From JBAXAM01 sp964565935 (GTDB taxonomy: Bacteria; Pseudomonadota; Gammaproteobacteria; UBA9339): 15,868 nucleotides of DNA. The notes under the pieces were generated by a model. It ran no database searches, was not told the DNA's origin, and saw only the letters and a program-made list of their open reading frames with translations. The stretch covers positions 1 to 15,868 of the forward strand of contig CAZMGW010000027.1 of NCBI GenBank assembly GCA_964565935.1. The letters run 5' to 3'. This document shows, piece by piece, positions 7,660-15,045 of this stretch (position 1 is the first letter of the stretch; every line of letters begins with the position of its first letter). The position numbers and the translations under genes are program-made.

Positions 7660-8334
7660 ATGAATAACAAAAAAAAATATTTAAAAGAAATGGGAATTGA
7701 TCTTTGGGTAAGCAAAAAGACAGTTGATAGAGCCTGTTTGACAGCGAATGATATTGAACCGCAGGTTTCTGCCGATTGGCAAGAGCTTGAAAAGCAAGTT
7801 GTTGCTTGTTCTTTGTGTGATTTGCATAAAACCCGGAATAAAGTGGTGTTTGGAATTGGTAGTCAAAGCGCTAAAATTATGTTTATCGGTGAAGCGCCCG
7901 GTGCGAATGAAGATTTGCAAGGGGAGCCATTTGTTGGTAGAGCAGGGATGTTATTGAATTCGATGCTGCAATCGATAGGGTTAAAGCGCGACGATGTTTA
8001 CATCGCTAATATTTTAAAATGCCGTCCGCCTGGTAATCGCGATCCGCAACCAGAAGAAGTGAAGCTTTGCACGCCATATTTACAACAACAAATTGCTTTG
8101 ATTCAGCCAAAAATATTAGTTGCAGTAGGCCGCATAGCTGCACAATTTTTATTAGACACCGCAGAGCCTATGAGTCGCCTGCGTGGACAGACTTATCAAT
8201 ATGGGCAGCAAAAAACCCCATTGTTGGTTACTTATCATCCGGCATATTTATTGCGTTCCCCAAGTGAAAAGCGCAAGGCATATACGGATTTTCTGATAAT
8301 TAAAAATATAGCTGAGCAAATAGTTAGTGGTTAA
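7660..8334 (+). CDS. Family 4 (Fe-S) uracil-DNA glycosylase
   Basis: Removes uracil from DNA in base excision repair; 224 aa from ATG 7660. The four cluster cysteines are C50 and C53 (CSLC), C121 and C137, spaced as in family 4 enzymes. The active-site motif is GEAPGANEDLQGEPFVGRAG, and the C-terminal substrate loop is TYHPAYLLRSPSEKR. No KRRIH loop of the UdgX subfamily is seen. The N-terminus MNNKKKYLKEMGIDLWV fits the family, so I prefer ATG 7660 (GGTG just upstream) to GTG 7645, which would overlap the hemW stop. It is the third gene of the phosphoribosyltransferase-hemW operon. Confidence 0.92.
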   Translation: MNNKKKYLKEMGIDLWVSKKTVDRACLTANDIEPQVSADWQELEKQVVACSLCDLHKTRNKVVFGIGSQSAKIMFIGEAPGANEDLQGEPFVGRAGMLLNSMLQSIGLKRDDVYIANILKCRPPGNRDPQPEEVKLCTPYLQQQIALIQPKILVAVGRIAAQFLLDTAEPMSRLRGQTYQYGQQKTPLLVTYHPAYLLRSPSEKRKAYTDFLIIKNIAEQIVSG

Positions 8335-8335
8335 T

Positions 8336-8479
8336 GGGGCGATATGGACGAGATCGTGGTACCTAAAAATTATGTGAATTTTACGCACGCATGTGATACC
8401 GGGTGATCATGAAACCATGTTCCAAGAGCCGCATGTTGCTGTATTAGCTCAAAAGCTAAATTCATATTTGAGGTGCTAA
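8336..8479 (+). pseudogene. Remnant of the C-terminus of an NRPS/PKS-type thioesterase domain
   Basis: One frame from 8378 to the TAA at 8477-8479 reads VIPGDHETMFQEPHVAVLAQ followed by KLNSYLRC. This matches the end of the alpha/beta-hydrolase thioesterase domain that releases products from NRPS and PKS assembly lines, including the catalytic-His motif GDHxTM and the following EPH. Upstream, that frame is closed by TGA 8375. A second frame (8336-8404) reads WGDMDEIVVPKNYVNFTHA and may be its frameshifted continuation. No start codon or ribosome binding site precedes it, so it is a non-functional fragment. Identification rests on my recall of the domain, not a search. Confidence 0.6.
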
Positions 8480-8526
8480 GTATGATAGAAAGGATTGCTT
8501 TACTAATTTCGAGAGCAAAAAACGCC

Positions 8527-8543
8527 TCCGTAATATTTACGGA
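8527..8543. repeat. Short inverted repeat (7-bp stem, 3-nt loop)
   Basis: tccgtaa-tat-ttacgga. It lies between the thioesterase remnant and the next gene. No T-run follows on either strand, so it is not a convincing terminator; it might be an operator or a weak hairpin. Confidence 0.3.
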
Positions 8544-8620
8544 TGGCTTAATACCCTTAATATGAAATAATACCAACGCAGAAGAGGCAAAGATCGTAAA
8601 TTTTTACAGGAGAGTGGAAA

Positions 8621-8977
8621 ATGGAACGGTCAACATCAAATAGCTTCAATCCAGATATTTCTTATCCGGTAAACGTTGTTTATCGGGAGCGTAACTTATC
8701 AGTAGCATCTGTTTCTAGGTTAATAGCAAATAAAAAATACAAAAATGGGTCTAAATGCGATCAGTCTAGACAGTATTTGGCTCAAGATGTTGTACAAAAA
8801 ATGATTAACAAGTTGTTGGTTGAAAAGCAAATGTCAATAAAAAAGCTAGCTCGAGTTTTGGCAGTTGGTATAAGTGATATAGAGGAGCTTAATCATTCTA
8901 AAGAAACATATTTGCAATTAATCGGTAAAATTAATCTACCTTTAATTAAGCTTTATTGTCGGACCAAGTGGAAATAG
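8621..8977 (+). CDS. Hypothetical protein with helix-turn-helix-like C-terminal half
   Basis: I do not recognise this 118-aa protein. It starts at ATG 8621 behind a good Shine-Dalgarno (AGGAG, nine bases upstream). Residues 1-45 are polar and probably unstructured. Residues about 55-100 (VVQKMINKLLVEKQMSIKKLARVLAV, then GISDIEELN) have the spacing of a Xre-like helix-turn-helix: a helix, MSIKKLARVLAV as the first recognition pair, and GISDIEEL. There is no signal peptide or membrane segment. It stands alone between the thioesterase remnant and a convergent transporter gene. A small DNA-binding regulator is plausible but unproven. Confidence 0.65.
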   Translation: MERSTSNSFNPDISYPVNVVYRERNLSVASVSRLIANKKYKNGSKCDQSRQYLAQDVVQKMINKLLVEKQMSIKKLARVLAVGISDIEELNHSKETYLQLIGKINLPLIKLYCRTKWK

Positions 8978-9009
8978 GGCCTGTGACATTTCTGCGAGAA
9001 GTTTGACGC

Positions 9010-9990
9010 CTAAGGCTCTGACTCCACCATAACCTTAGCTTCTTCAAGCTCCAGTGAGTTGTTTTTAGAGGATTTTTTCTCTTGATTGATTTCGTAATAA
9101 GCAATCAAAAGCGCGCCTGGAATAATCAAACCCGCCCCTACAATTGTAGAGACTTTTATCATCTCTTTAAATAGTGCATAGCCTATTATAATAGAAAAGA
9201 CAAGTTCGATATATTTATACGGAGCAATTGATGAGATCTCGGTTGCGCTAGCAGCTTTCAAGATACAGTACAGTATAGATGCTCCGCCAGCGCCTATAAT
9301 GAATAAATAGAATACTTCCGTATAACTCATTGATTTCCATGTTAATAACGCAGGAATAAAGCTAATTAATGTTGTTCCCAAACAAAAATAAAACAAGAGT
9401 GAAAAAAGATTTTCTGTGGCTAGCATTTTTTTATTTAAGACATCGCTCATGGCAAATAATGCCGCGCCTAAAAATAAAAACACTACGCCAGGATGGAAAA
9501 ATAAAATTTCGGATGTTTTTTCTATTGCGCTTTTTTCAAAAAAGGCAATGATTACAACGCCTATAAAACCGCTGCCCACCGCTAGCAATCTTCTCCAGTC
9601 TGATTTTTCTCCTAAAAACAAATAGGCCAAAGGTAAGACCAAAATGGGACAGGCGAACGATATTGTTGTAATAGAGGGGAGGCTTGTTTGACTTGCTCCA
9701 TAAATCCAACATGCAATAGCACCAAAGCCTATTATTATTCTTAGTAAATGCCATGACTTGTTTTTAATAACAAAAGAAGATTTTCCTTTATATAGCATTG
9801 CTGGTAAAAGAATCAGGGTTCCAAAAAAAAAGCGAAAAAAAGCAACCTGCATGGCGGGTAAGCTGCTTCCTACCAGGCGAATGGAGGCGTCACCTAAATT
9901 GCTAAATAAGCTGGCGCATATTATCCAAAAAATTCCTTGGGAGAGGCCCTTGCCATGTATCCATTTTGTTATATTTGAGTTCGTTTTTAT
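9010..9990 (-). CDS. EamA/DMT-family inner-membrane transporter with a non-standard start
   Basis: Drug/metabolite-transporter superfamily permease with two EamA repeats and about ten hydrophobic helices. Motifs include MQVAFFRFFFGTLILLP, PILVLPLAYLFLGEKSDWRRLLAV and, in the second repeat, SSIAPYKYIELVFSIIIGYALF. The first ATG (9852) would cut off transmembrane helix 1. The reading frame stays open for 46 codons upstream and encodes a normal first helix (QGIFWIICASLFSNLGDASI). In that extension no ATG, GTG or TTG exists. The only codon behind a good Shine-Dalgarno (AAAGGTG, five bases away) is ATA at 9988-9990, giving 326 aa. Initiation at ATA, loss of the start codon or a truncated 280-aa product from 9852 are the alternatives. 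The substrate is unknown. The upstream neighbour on the same strand is trmB. Confidence 0.82.
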   Translation of the reverse strand: MKTNSNITKWIHGKGLSQGIFWIICASLFSNLGDASIRLVGSSLPAMQVAFFRFFFGTLILLPAMLYKGKSSFVIKNKSWHLLRIIIGFGAIACWIYGASQTSLPSITTISFACPILVLPLAYLFLGEKSDWRRLLAVGSGFIGVVIIAFFEKSAIEKTSEILFFHPGVVFLFLGAALFAMSDVLNKKMLATENLFSLLFYFCLGTTLISFIPALLTWKSMSYTEVFYLFIIGAGGASILYCILKAASATEISSIAPYKYIELVFSIIIGYALFKEMIKVSTIVGAGLIIPGALLIAYYEINQEKKSSKNNSLELEEAKVMVESEP

Positions 9991-9995
9991 AGCAT

Positions 9996-10002
9996 CACCT
10001 TT
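9996..10002 (-). promoter_or_regulatory. Ribosome binding site in front of an ATA codon (EamA gene)
   Basis: AAAGGTG on the minus strand, ending five bases before ATA 9988-9990. The ATG inside GGTGATG is in another frame and is closed after two codons by TAA, so the site appears to belong to the transporter frame. Confidence 0.5.
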
Positions 10003-10109
10003 CTATGTTTTTCAAAAGCTCGAGTTTACCAGGTATTATTTTTTAATATACAGTATACAGGGTTTTTGTTGTTCTTCCTTAAGAAAGCCTTAAATAGCAG
10101 TGGCGCGAG

Positions 10110-10787
10110 TTAATGAATCTTTACAAATAGTAGGTCAAATATTTTATGTCCTTGTTTTTTTCCGCGTTGTTCAAATTTCGTTGGTATTCTCTCCGATAGA
10201 AGAGATGCGGCTTCCTGGTCTGTCAATGCCGTGAAGGCAGGGTTATTGGTTAACACCGTAACGGTGAGGTTAGCATAGTCTTCCCAATCGGTTGCAATGT
10301 GTAGTATGCCTTGTGGTTTTAATTTTTTATGTAGCAGCTCAATGAATTTTGGTTGAATCAAGCGCCTCTTGTGGTGGCGTTTTTTAGGCCAAGGGTCAGG
10401 AAAGAAGATGAGAACTTTATCCAAGCTGGTATCAGGAATGCATTGTTGTAGAACAATCACAGCATCTGCGTTATAAACGCGGATGTTGTTTAATGGTTGT
10501 ATTTTGAGTTGTGCAAATAGATTTGCAATTCCCGGTTGATGTACTTCGATACCAATAAAATCTTGTTCTGGATGTTTTGGGGCGGCGTGTAGTAGTGTTG
10601 TCCCCATACCAAAACCGATTTCTAGTACAAGAGATGTGTTGCGGTTGAATATTTTTGGTGTTGATATTGGAGTGGGTGTCACCTCTAGCCCATAGATTTT
10701 CCACGCCTCATCAAATATTTGTTGCTTATTTGGAGGCAAATGCCTATGGCGTTTGACGAAGCTGCGTATGTGTTTGATTTTGTGCAT
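10110..10787 (-). CDS. trmB: tRNA (guanine-N7-)-methyltransferase
   Basis: Methylates G46 of tRNAs using SAM; cytoplasmic, 225 aa from ATG 10787. The family N-terminus RSFVKRHRHLPPNKQ is present. The SAM-binding motif is LEIGFGMGTTLL (55-66), followed by FIGIEVHQPGI (77-87). The catalytic and tRNA region is FFPDPWPKKRHHKRRL (128-143), then TDWEDYA and the terminal TKFEQRGKKQGHKIFDL (203-219). An in-frame ATG at 10835 would add 16 residues unlike the family, so I use 10787. No Shine-Dalgarno precedes that ATG (CAGTATACACAC), and TATA-like hexamers lie within 30 bases, so the leader may be very short. It is divergent from tRNA-Gly. Confidence 0.93.
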   Translation of the reverse strand: MHKIKHIRSFVKRHRHLPPNKQQIFDEAWKIYGLEVTPTPISTPKIFNRNTSLVLEIGFGMGTTLLHAAPKHPEQDFIGIEVHQPGIANLFAQLKIQPLNNIRVYNADAVIVLQQCIPDTSLDKVLIFFPDPWPKKRHHKRRLIQPKFIELLHKKLKPQGILHIATDWEDYANLTVTVLTNNPAFTALTDQEAASLLSERIPTKFEQRGKKQGHKIFDLLFVKIH

Positions 10788-10858
10788 GTGTGTATACTGA
10801 GGAGTGATAATATAAGTATAGAAGAAAATATTCAAACTTCTTTATGTATTTTATAATT

Positions 10859-10887
10859 TTGATTATATTAGATATTTATTGTATATT
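10859..10887 (+). promoter_or_regulatory. Sigma70-type promoter of tRNA-Gly
   Basis: TTGATT -35 (10859-10864), exactly 17 bp, then TATATT -10 (10882-10887). The expected start is near 10894, about 13 bases before the mature tRNA. Confidence 0.55.
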
Positions 10888-10906
10888 TTCTATCCTATAA
10901 AGTAAC

Positions 10907-10980
10907 GCGGGTGTAGTTTAATGGTAGAACTGAAGCTTCCCAAGCTTCTAACGTGGGTTCGATTCCCATCGCCCGCTCCA
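10907..10980 (+). tRNA. tRNA-Gly (anticodon CCC)
   Basis: 74 nt including an encoded CCA. The acceptor stem GCGGGTG pairs with CGCCCGC (one T-G pair) before discriminator T. The anticodon arm is GAAGC-TTCCCAA-GCTTC, so the anticodon is CCC and reads GGG. The T arm is GTGGG-TTCGATT-CCCAT with the expected TTCGA (one end pair G-T). No terminator is visible in the 57 nt before the AsmA-family gene, so the two may be co-transcribed. Confidence 0.95.
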
Positions 10981-11037
10981 TTACCGAACTTTAACCTAAT
11001 TAAGTAAGAAATCGTATCAAAAACTGGGATAACCATC

Positions 11038-12903
11038 ATGATAAATAAAATATTAAAGATAGCGCTAATCTTAGTTGCGGTGATAACAATTTTTGTGGGA
11101 GGAGCTGCCGTTTTAGTGGTCACCTCTATTAAGCAAGATACGATTAAAAACAAAGTCGTGCAGCTGGTGCACGATAAAACTGGAAGAGATCTTACAATTA
11201 AAGGTGCGGTGCAGTGGACGATCTTTCCTTGGGTCGGCATAAAGATACAAGATCTTACCTTGAGTAATCCGCCTAATTTTAAAAATAGTGATTTTATTCG
11301 GGCCAGCGAACTCAACATTAGTGTTAAATTGCTGCCCCTGTTTTTTGGCGATATTGAGGCTGGCCATTTAGCATTTAAAAATCTCAATTTGTGGTTAATT
11401 AAAAATAATGCAGGAGTTGGTAATTGGCAGAATTTTTTAGTATCAGATAGCGCCAAGAAAAAAAACCACTCCGACAAGGCTGCTGTTGATAATAATGTTT
11501 CCGGGTCAGCAAAGGTTACTGTGGGCAGTTTGAATATAGATAATGGTCACGTATTTTGGCTGGATCAGCGAACTGGTGGAAATTTTGAAATAAGCAACCT
11601 GAATTTGAACTGCAAAAATCTTGATTTTGGTCGGCCATTTGACATAAAGAGCAGTTTTTATTTAACAAGCAATGGTTCTATTTTGAGTGGTGGAACTAAA
11701 ATAAGTGCACAAATTAAGCTTGATTTGATCAATGAAATATACGCCCTGCGGAGCTTGCAAATAGCAGGTAAATTAAAAAATAAAACTTCAGGGCAGATGT
11801 TTGATTTTAGCGGTGTTCTAAGTGTAACAGCTGATTTGCGTAAACAAACGCTCACTAGTGAAAACTTTAGTTTGCGCTTTGCTAATGGAGTGGCAACCGG
11901 ATCGTTGTACGGTACTAATATTATTAATGCTCCTAGTTTTACTGGTAATTTAACGCTAGATAAGCTTGATCTAGATGCATTGCTGATAACATCCTCTTCT
12001 CCATCCAAGGCTAATAAAGTAGAAACAGCTGCGATTAGGGTGGTTCCAAAACACTTAAACAGATCTAATTCTTTGCCTGATTTTCTGCATACCTTAAAGC
12101 TGACTAGTGATATAAAAATTGATGTGGTGAAGATGAGAAAAATGAGTTTGGAAAATTTCTCTACAAAGGTTGTTTTGCATAATGGAATAGTTAATTGTTC
12201 AAAAATTGGATTTATTTTTTATAAAGGACATGCTAATGGTAGTGCCAATATTGATATGCGCAGCTCAATGTCACAGTTGAGTTTAAGCTTGAATCTTCAT
12301 GGCGTGGCAGTACTGCCTCTACTGATGGCTGTTGCTAACTATGGAGATTTTAGCGGGGTTCTTGATTTAAATGCCAACATTAGTATGCATGGTAATGCGG
12401 GTGATAGTCTGCTCAATAGTTTGAATGGTAATGGAAATATTCTAATTGCTAATGGTTCATATCATGGAGTAGATATTCCTTATGAGGTGCGGCATGCTAA
12501 TGCGCTATTAAATAAAAAAATGATGCCTCAAGAATCGCGGCCACCACATACTGATTTTGATCGCTTGACTATGACATTTAAAATAAATAATTCTTTATTG
12601 AGTACTAATGATTTATTAATCCAAGCACCAGATTATAAGGTAATGGGGCAGGGCAATGCTAATATAGCATCACAGTACCTTGATTTGAAGGTAAAGGCCT
12701 ATAGCACCCATGATAATAATTTTTTAGTGCCGATAAAAATCACAGGACCTTTTGCTAAGCCATCAATTAAGCCTGATGTGGCAGTTGTAGTGCAGCAGGT
12801 GGTTACGAATGAAATCAAAAAACAGATTGAAAAGCCGTTGAAAATACTTAATATTCCTTCAGATGTCATCAACATGCTTCCACTGGACAAATTGATTCAT
12901 TAA
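11038..12903 (+). CDS. asmA: AsmA-family envelope protein
   Basis: Protein of 621 aa, close to E. coli AsmA (617). Residues 5-30 form one N-terminal membrane helix. After it comes the family start KQDTIKNKVVQLVHDKTGRDL, then GAVQWTIFPWVGIKIQDLTL and LLPLFFGDIEAGHLAF. The rest is a long beta-rich periplasmic body, and the C-terminal AsmA_2-like part holds repeated NGNG and ANIS turns, DFDRLTMTFKINN and SQYLDLKVKAY. The family is connected with outer-membrane assembly and lipid transport as bridge-like proteins; the precise role here is inferred. The start at ATG 11038 has a GGGA about eight bases upstream. It lies 57 nt after tRNA-Gly. Confidence 0.88.
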   Translation: MINKILKIALILVAVITIFVGGAAVLVVTSIKQDTIKNKVVQLVHDKTGRDLTIKGAVQWTIFPWVGIKIQDLTLSNPPNFKNSDFIRASELNISVKLLPLFFGDIEAGHLAFKNLNLWLIKNNAGVGNWQNFLVSDSAKKKNHSDKAAVDNNVSGSAKVTVGSLNIDNGHVFWLDQRTGGNFEISNLNLNCKNLDFGRPFDIKSSFYLTSNGSILSGGTKISAQIKLDLINEIYALRSLQIAGKLKNKTSGQMFDFSGVLSVTADLRKQTLTSENFSLRFANGVATGSLYGTNIINAPSFTGNLTLDKLDLDALLITSSSPSKANKVETAAIRVVPKHLNRSNSLPDFLHTLKLTSDIKIDVVKMRKMSLENFSTKVVLHNGIVNCSKIGFIFYKGHANGSANIDMRSSMSQLSLSLNLHGVAVLPLLMAVANYGDFSGVLDLNANISMHGNAGDSLLNSLNGNGNILIANGSYHGVDIPYEVRHANALLNKKMMPQESRPPHTDFDRLTMTFKINNSLLSTNDLLIQAPDYKVMGQGNANIASQYLDLKVKAYSTHDNNFLVPIKITGPFAKPSIKPDVAVVVQQVVTNEIKKQIEKPLKILNIPSDVINMLPLDKLIH

Positions 12904-12972
12904 TGTTTATTAGTAGCAGTAGTAAAAACCCTAAGTTTTGAGTTAATACCCAGTGAGTGCATGTGGCAGCAC

Positions 12973-13001
12973 TTGCTTGGTGGCAGGTATCATGATATTT
13001 T
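12973..13001 (+). promoter_or_regulatory. Candidate promoter for tRNA-Val and the thrS operon
   Basis: TTGCTT (12973-12978), 17 bp, TATTTT (12996-13001). The expected start is about six bases before the tRNA. The hexamers match consensus only moderately, so this is a candidate chosen mainly on spacing. Confidence 0.38.
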
Positions 13002-13013
13002 ACCATTCGAAAC

Positions 13014-13088
13014 AGGCACGTAGCTCAGGGGTAGAGCACCACCTTGACATGGTGGGGGTCGATGGTTCGAAACCATTCGTGCCTACCA
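13014..13088 (+). tRNA. tRNA-Val (anticodon GAC)
   Basis: 75 nt with encoded CCA. The acceptor stem AGGCACG pairs perfectly with CGTGCCT. The anticodon arm is CCACC-TTGACAT-GGTGG, giving GAC, which reads GTC and GTT. The T arm is ATGGT-TCGAA-ACCAT flanked by the normal TTC. Much of the D and anticodon arm matches E. coli tRNA-Val(GAC). It ends only 25 nt before thrS. Confidence 0.95.
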
Positions 13089-13113
13089 ATTATATAAAAA
13101 TGCGTTTATTTTT

Positions 13114-15000
13114 ATGATCAAAATCACACTTCCAGACGGCAAAAATCTAGAATTTGCACATCCAGTAACGGTGCAAGAAATTGCTGCGGCTATTGGCGCA
13201 GGACTTGCAAAGGCTGCAATTGCTGGAAAAGTTGATGACAAAGCGGTAGACCTTTCTTACCTGGTTGAAAAAGATGCTGTGGTTACGATCTTAACCCCCA
13301 AAAATCCCGAAGGACTTGAAATATTACGTCATTCGGCAGCCCACTTGCTTGCCCATGCGGTTTGTGAATTGTTTCCGGGCGCTCAACCAACCGTTGGACC
13401 AGATATTGAGGACGGGTTCTATCACGATTTTTATTATCCCCAAGGATTTACTGAAAGCGATTTGGCGAAAATTGAAGCCAAAATGCATGAAATTGCGCAA
13501 AATGACTATAAGATTGAGCGTAGTATTAAGAATCGTGCAGAAGCAATTGAATTTTACAAGAAGCGCAACGAAGCTTATAAAGTGAAAATGTTGGAAGAGA
13601 TTGCCGATGATGAAATATCTTTTTACAGTCAGGGCGATTTTATCAATGCTTGCCTTGGGCCTCATGTGCCGAGCACAGGCTGTCTACGTGCTTTTAAACT
13701 AACTAAGCTTGCTGGCGCGTATTGGCATGGTGATTCACGTAACGAAATGTTACCGCGTATTTATGGCACTACCTGGGCGACGCAAAAAGAATTAGACGAT
13801 TATTTAGCTAGATTAGAAAAAGCCAAGCAAAACGACCACCGCCTGATTGGCAAAAAAATGGATCTGTTTCACTTGCAGGAAGAAGCACCAGGAATGATTT
13901 TTTGGCATCCAAATGGTTGGGCAATTTTTTCAGCAATTAAGCGTTATTTGATAACACAACTAACAAAATTCGGCTATCAAGAGATAAGTACTCCGCAAGT
14001 AATTGATCGTAGCTTGTGGGAAAAATCTGGACATTGGGAAAAGTACAGAGAAGGAATGTTTATTACCGAATCCGAGAACAGAGTTTATGCCATTAAACCC
14101 ATGAATTGCCCCGGGCATATTCAAGTTTTTAAGCAGGGTATTAAAAGTTATCGTGATTTGCCGATAAGATTTGCTGAATTTGAGCATTGTCACCGTAATG
14201 AGGCTTCCGGTACTTTGAGCGGTATCATGCGTATTCGTAGTTTTGTGATTGATGATGGCCATATTTTTTGTACTGAAGATCAAATTGCCAGCGAATCCGC
14301 GGCTTTTATTGAACAGCTAGTAAGTGTTTATGCCGATTTTGGATTTAAGGATATTATTATTCGTCTATCAACTCGTCCCGAAAAGCGTATCGGCAGCGAT
14401 GAGGTTTGGGATAAAGCAGAAAAAGCTTTGGCTGATGTTTTAGATAGTAAGGGCATGAAGTGGGAGCTTGCCGCAGGAGATGGGGCGTTTTATGGTCCCA
14501 AAATAGAATTTTCACTGCGCGACTGTCTTGGTAGAGTATGGCAATGTGGAACCTTACAGTTTGATTCTTTTATGCCGGAGCGGTTGGGTGCGCATTACAT
14601 TAATGAATATGGTGAGAAAAAACCTCCTATAATATTACACCGGGCTATGTTGGGTTCTCTTGAGCGGTTTATTGGGATTTTATTGGAAGAAACTGGCGGC
14701 GACTTACCGGTGTGGCTTGCGCCCGTTCAAGCGGTGGTAATGAATATTACTGATGAGCAGATAGACTATGCCAAGTCAATTACGCAAAAATTGCGAGATG
14801 AAGGTGTGCGCGCAAATTACGACTTGAGAAATGAGAAGGTTGGCTTTAAAATCCGCGAGCATTCGATTGCCAGAGTGCCTTTTATGTTGGTGGTAGGCAA
14901 TCGTGAGGCTGAAACTGGTACCGTTACGGTTCGGACCCGTGAGGGTCAGGATTTGGGCCAGATGTCGATTGAAGAAGTTCTTGCAAAGTGTATAAAATAG
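13114..15000 (+). CDS. thrS: Threonyl-tRNA synthetase
   Basis: Class II synthetase of 628 aa, charging tRNA-Thr. Domains are TGS (1-60), the editing domain with HSAAH (H73, H77) and CLGPH (C180, H184), the catalytic core (about 245-530) and the anticodon-binding domain. Zinc ligands are C332 in MNCPGH, H383 in DDGH and H509 in ILHRA, each two below the E. coli number. The motif usually written FTQDDAH is FVIDDGH here, so the position of E. coli Gln381 is Ile379. The leader is just 25 nt after tRNA-Val, has no Shine-Dalgarno and no room for the E. coli tRNA-like operator. A six-codon frame, ATG 13100 to TGA 13117 (MRLFL), overlaps the start as ATGA. infC follows 42 nt later. Confidence 0.97.
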   Translation: MIKITLPDGKNLEFAHPVTVQEIAAAIGAGLAKAAIAGKVDDKAVDLSYLVEKDAVVTILTPKNPEGLEILRHSAAHLLAHAVCELFPGAQPTVGPDIEDGFYHDFYYPQGFTESDLAKIEAKMHEIAQNDYKIERSIKNRAEAIEFYKKRNEAYKVKMLEEIADDEISFYSQGDFINACLGPHVPSTGCLRAFKLTKLAGAYWHGDSRNEMLPRIYGTTWATQKELDDYLARLEKAKQNDHRLIGKKMDLFHLQEEAPGMIFWHPNGWAIFSAIKRYLITQLTKFGYQEISTPQVIDRSLWEKSGHWEKYREGMFITESENRVYAIKPMNCPGHIQVFKQGIKSYRDLPIRFAEFEHCHRNEASGTLSGIMRIRSFVIDDGHIFCTEDQIASESAAFIEQLVSVYADFGFKDIIIRLSTRPEKRIGSDEVWDKAEKALADVLDSKGMKWELAAGDGAFYGPKIEFSLRDCLGRVWQCGTLQFDSFMPERLGAHYINEYGEKKPPIILHRAMLGSLERFIGILLEETGGDLPVWLAPVQAVVMNITDEQIDYAKSITQKLRDEGVRANYDLRNEKVGFKIREHSIARVPFMLVVGNREAETGTVTVRTREGQDLGQMSIEEVLAKCIK

Positions 15001-15030
15001 GGTAAGTTGGTTAAACTCAAAATATTGAAA

Positions 15031-15045
15031 GAGGGGGAGTGTATT
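15031..15045 (+). promoter_or_regulatory. Strong Shine-Dalgarno and ATT start codon of infC
   Basis: GAGGGGGAG (15031-15039) is the best ribosome binding site in the operon and lies three to five bases before ATT 15043. The alternative in-frame TTG at 15007 has only TAGGG and would add 12 residues absent from IF3. AUU starts of infC are read poorly when IF3 is abundant, which is the known autoregulation. Confidence 0.85.

Noticed and set aside
8482..8565. 27-aa frame (MIERIALLISRAKNASVIF...) after the thioesterase remnant
   Set aside because: It has an AGG about nine bases upstream but is too short and unfamiliar to support as a gene; it also contains the inverted repeat.
8370..8576. 68-aa minus-strand frame
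   Set aside because: It is antisense to the thioesterase remnant with no Shine-Dalgarno and no recognisable protein; the plus-strand reading explains the sequence better.
10040..10065. GTATACTGTATATT on the minus strand as a promoter for the EamA gene
   Set aside because: Both TATA-like hexamers lack a -35 at 16-18 bp and neither has the correct extended -10 spacing, so I could not choose between them.
10890..11477. 195-aa minus-strand frame across tRNA-Gly and the start of asmA
   Set aside because: It runs through a complete tRNA gene and is antisense to a well-supported AsmA-family gene.
12946..12980. AGTGC...GCACT hairpin as an asmA terminator
   Set aside because: The five-bp stem has an eight-base loop and no T-run after it. 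It overlaps the candidate tRNA-Val promoter instead.
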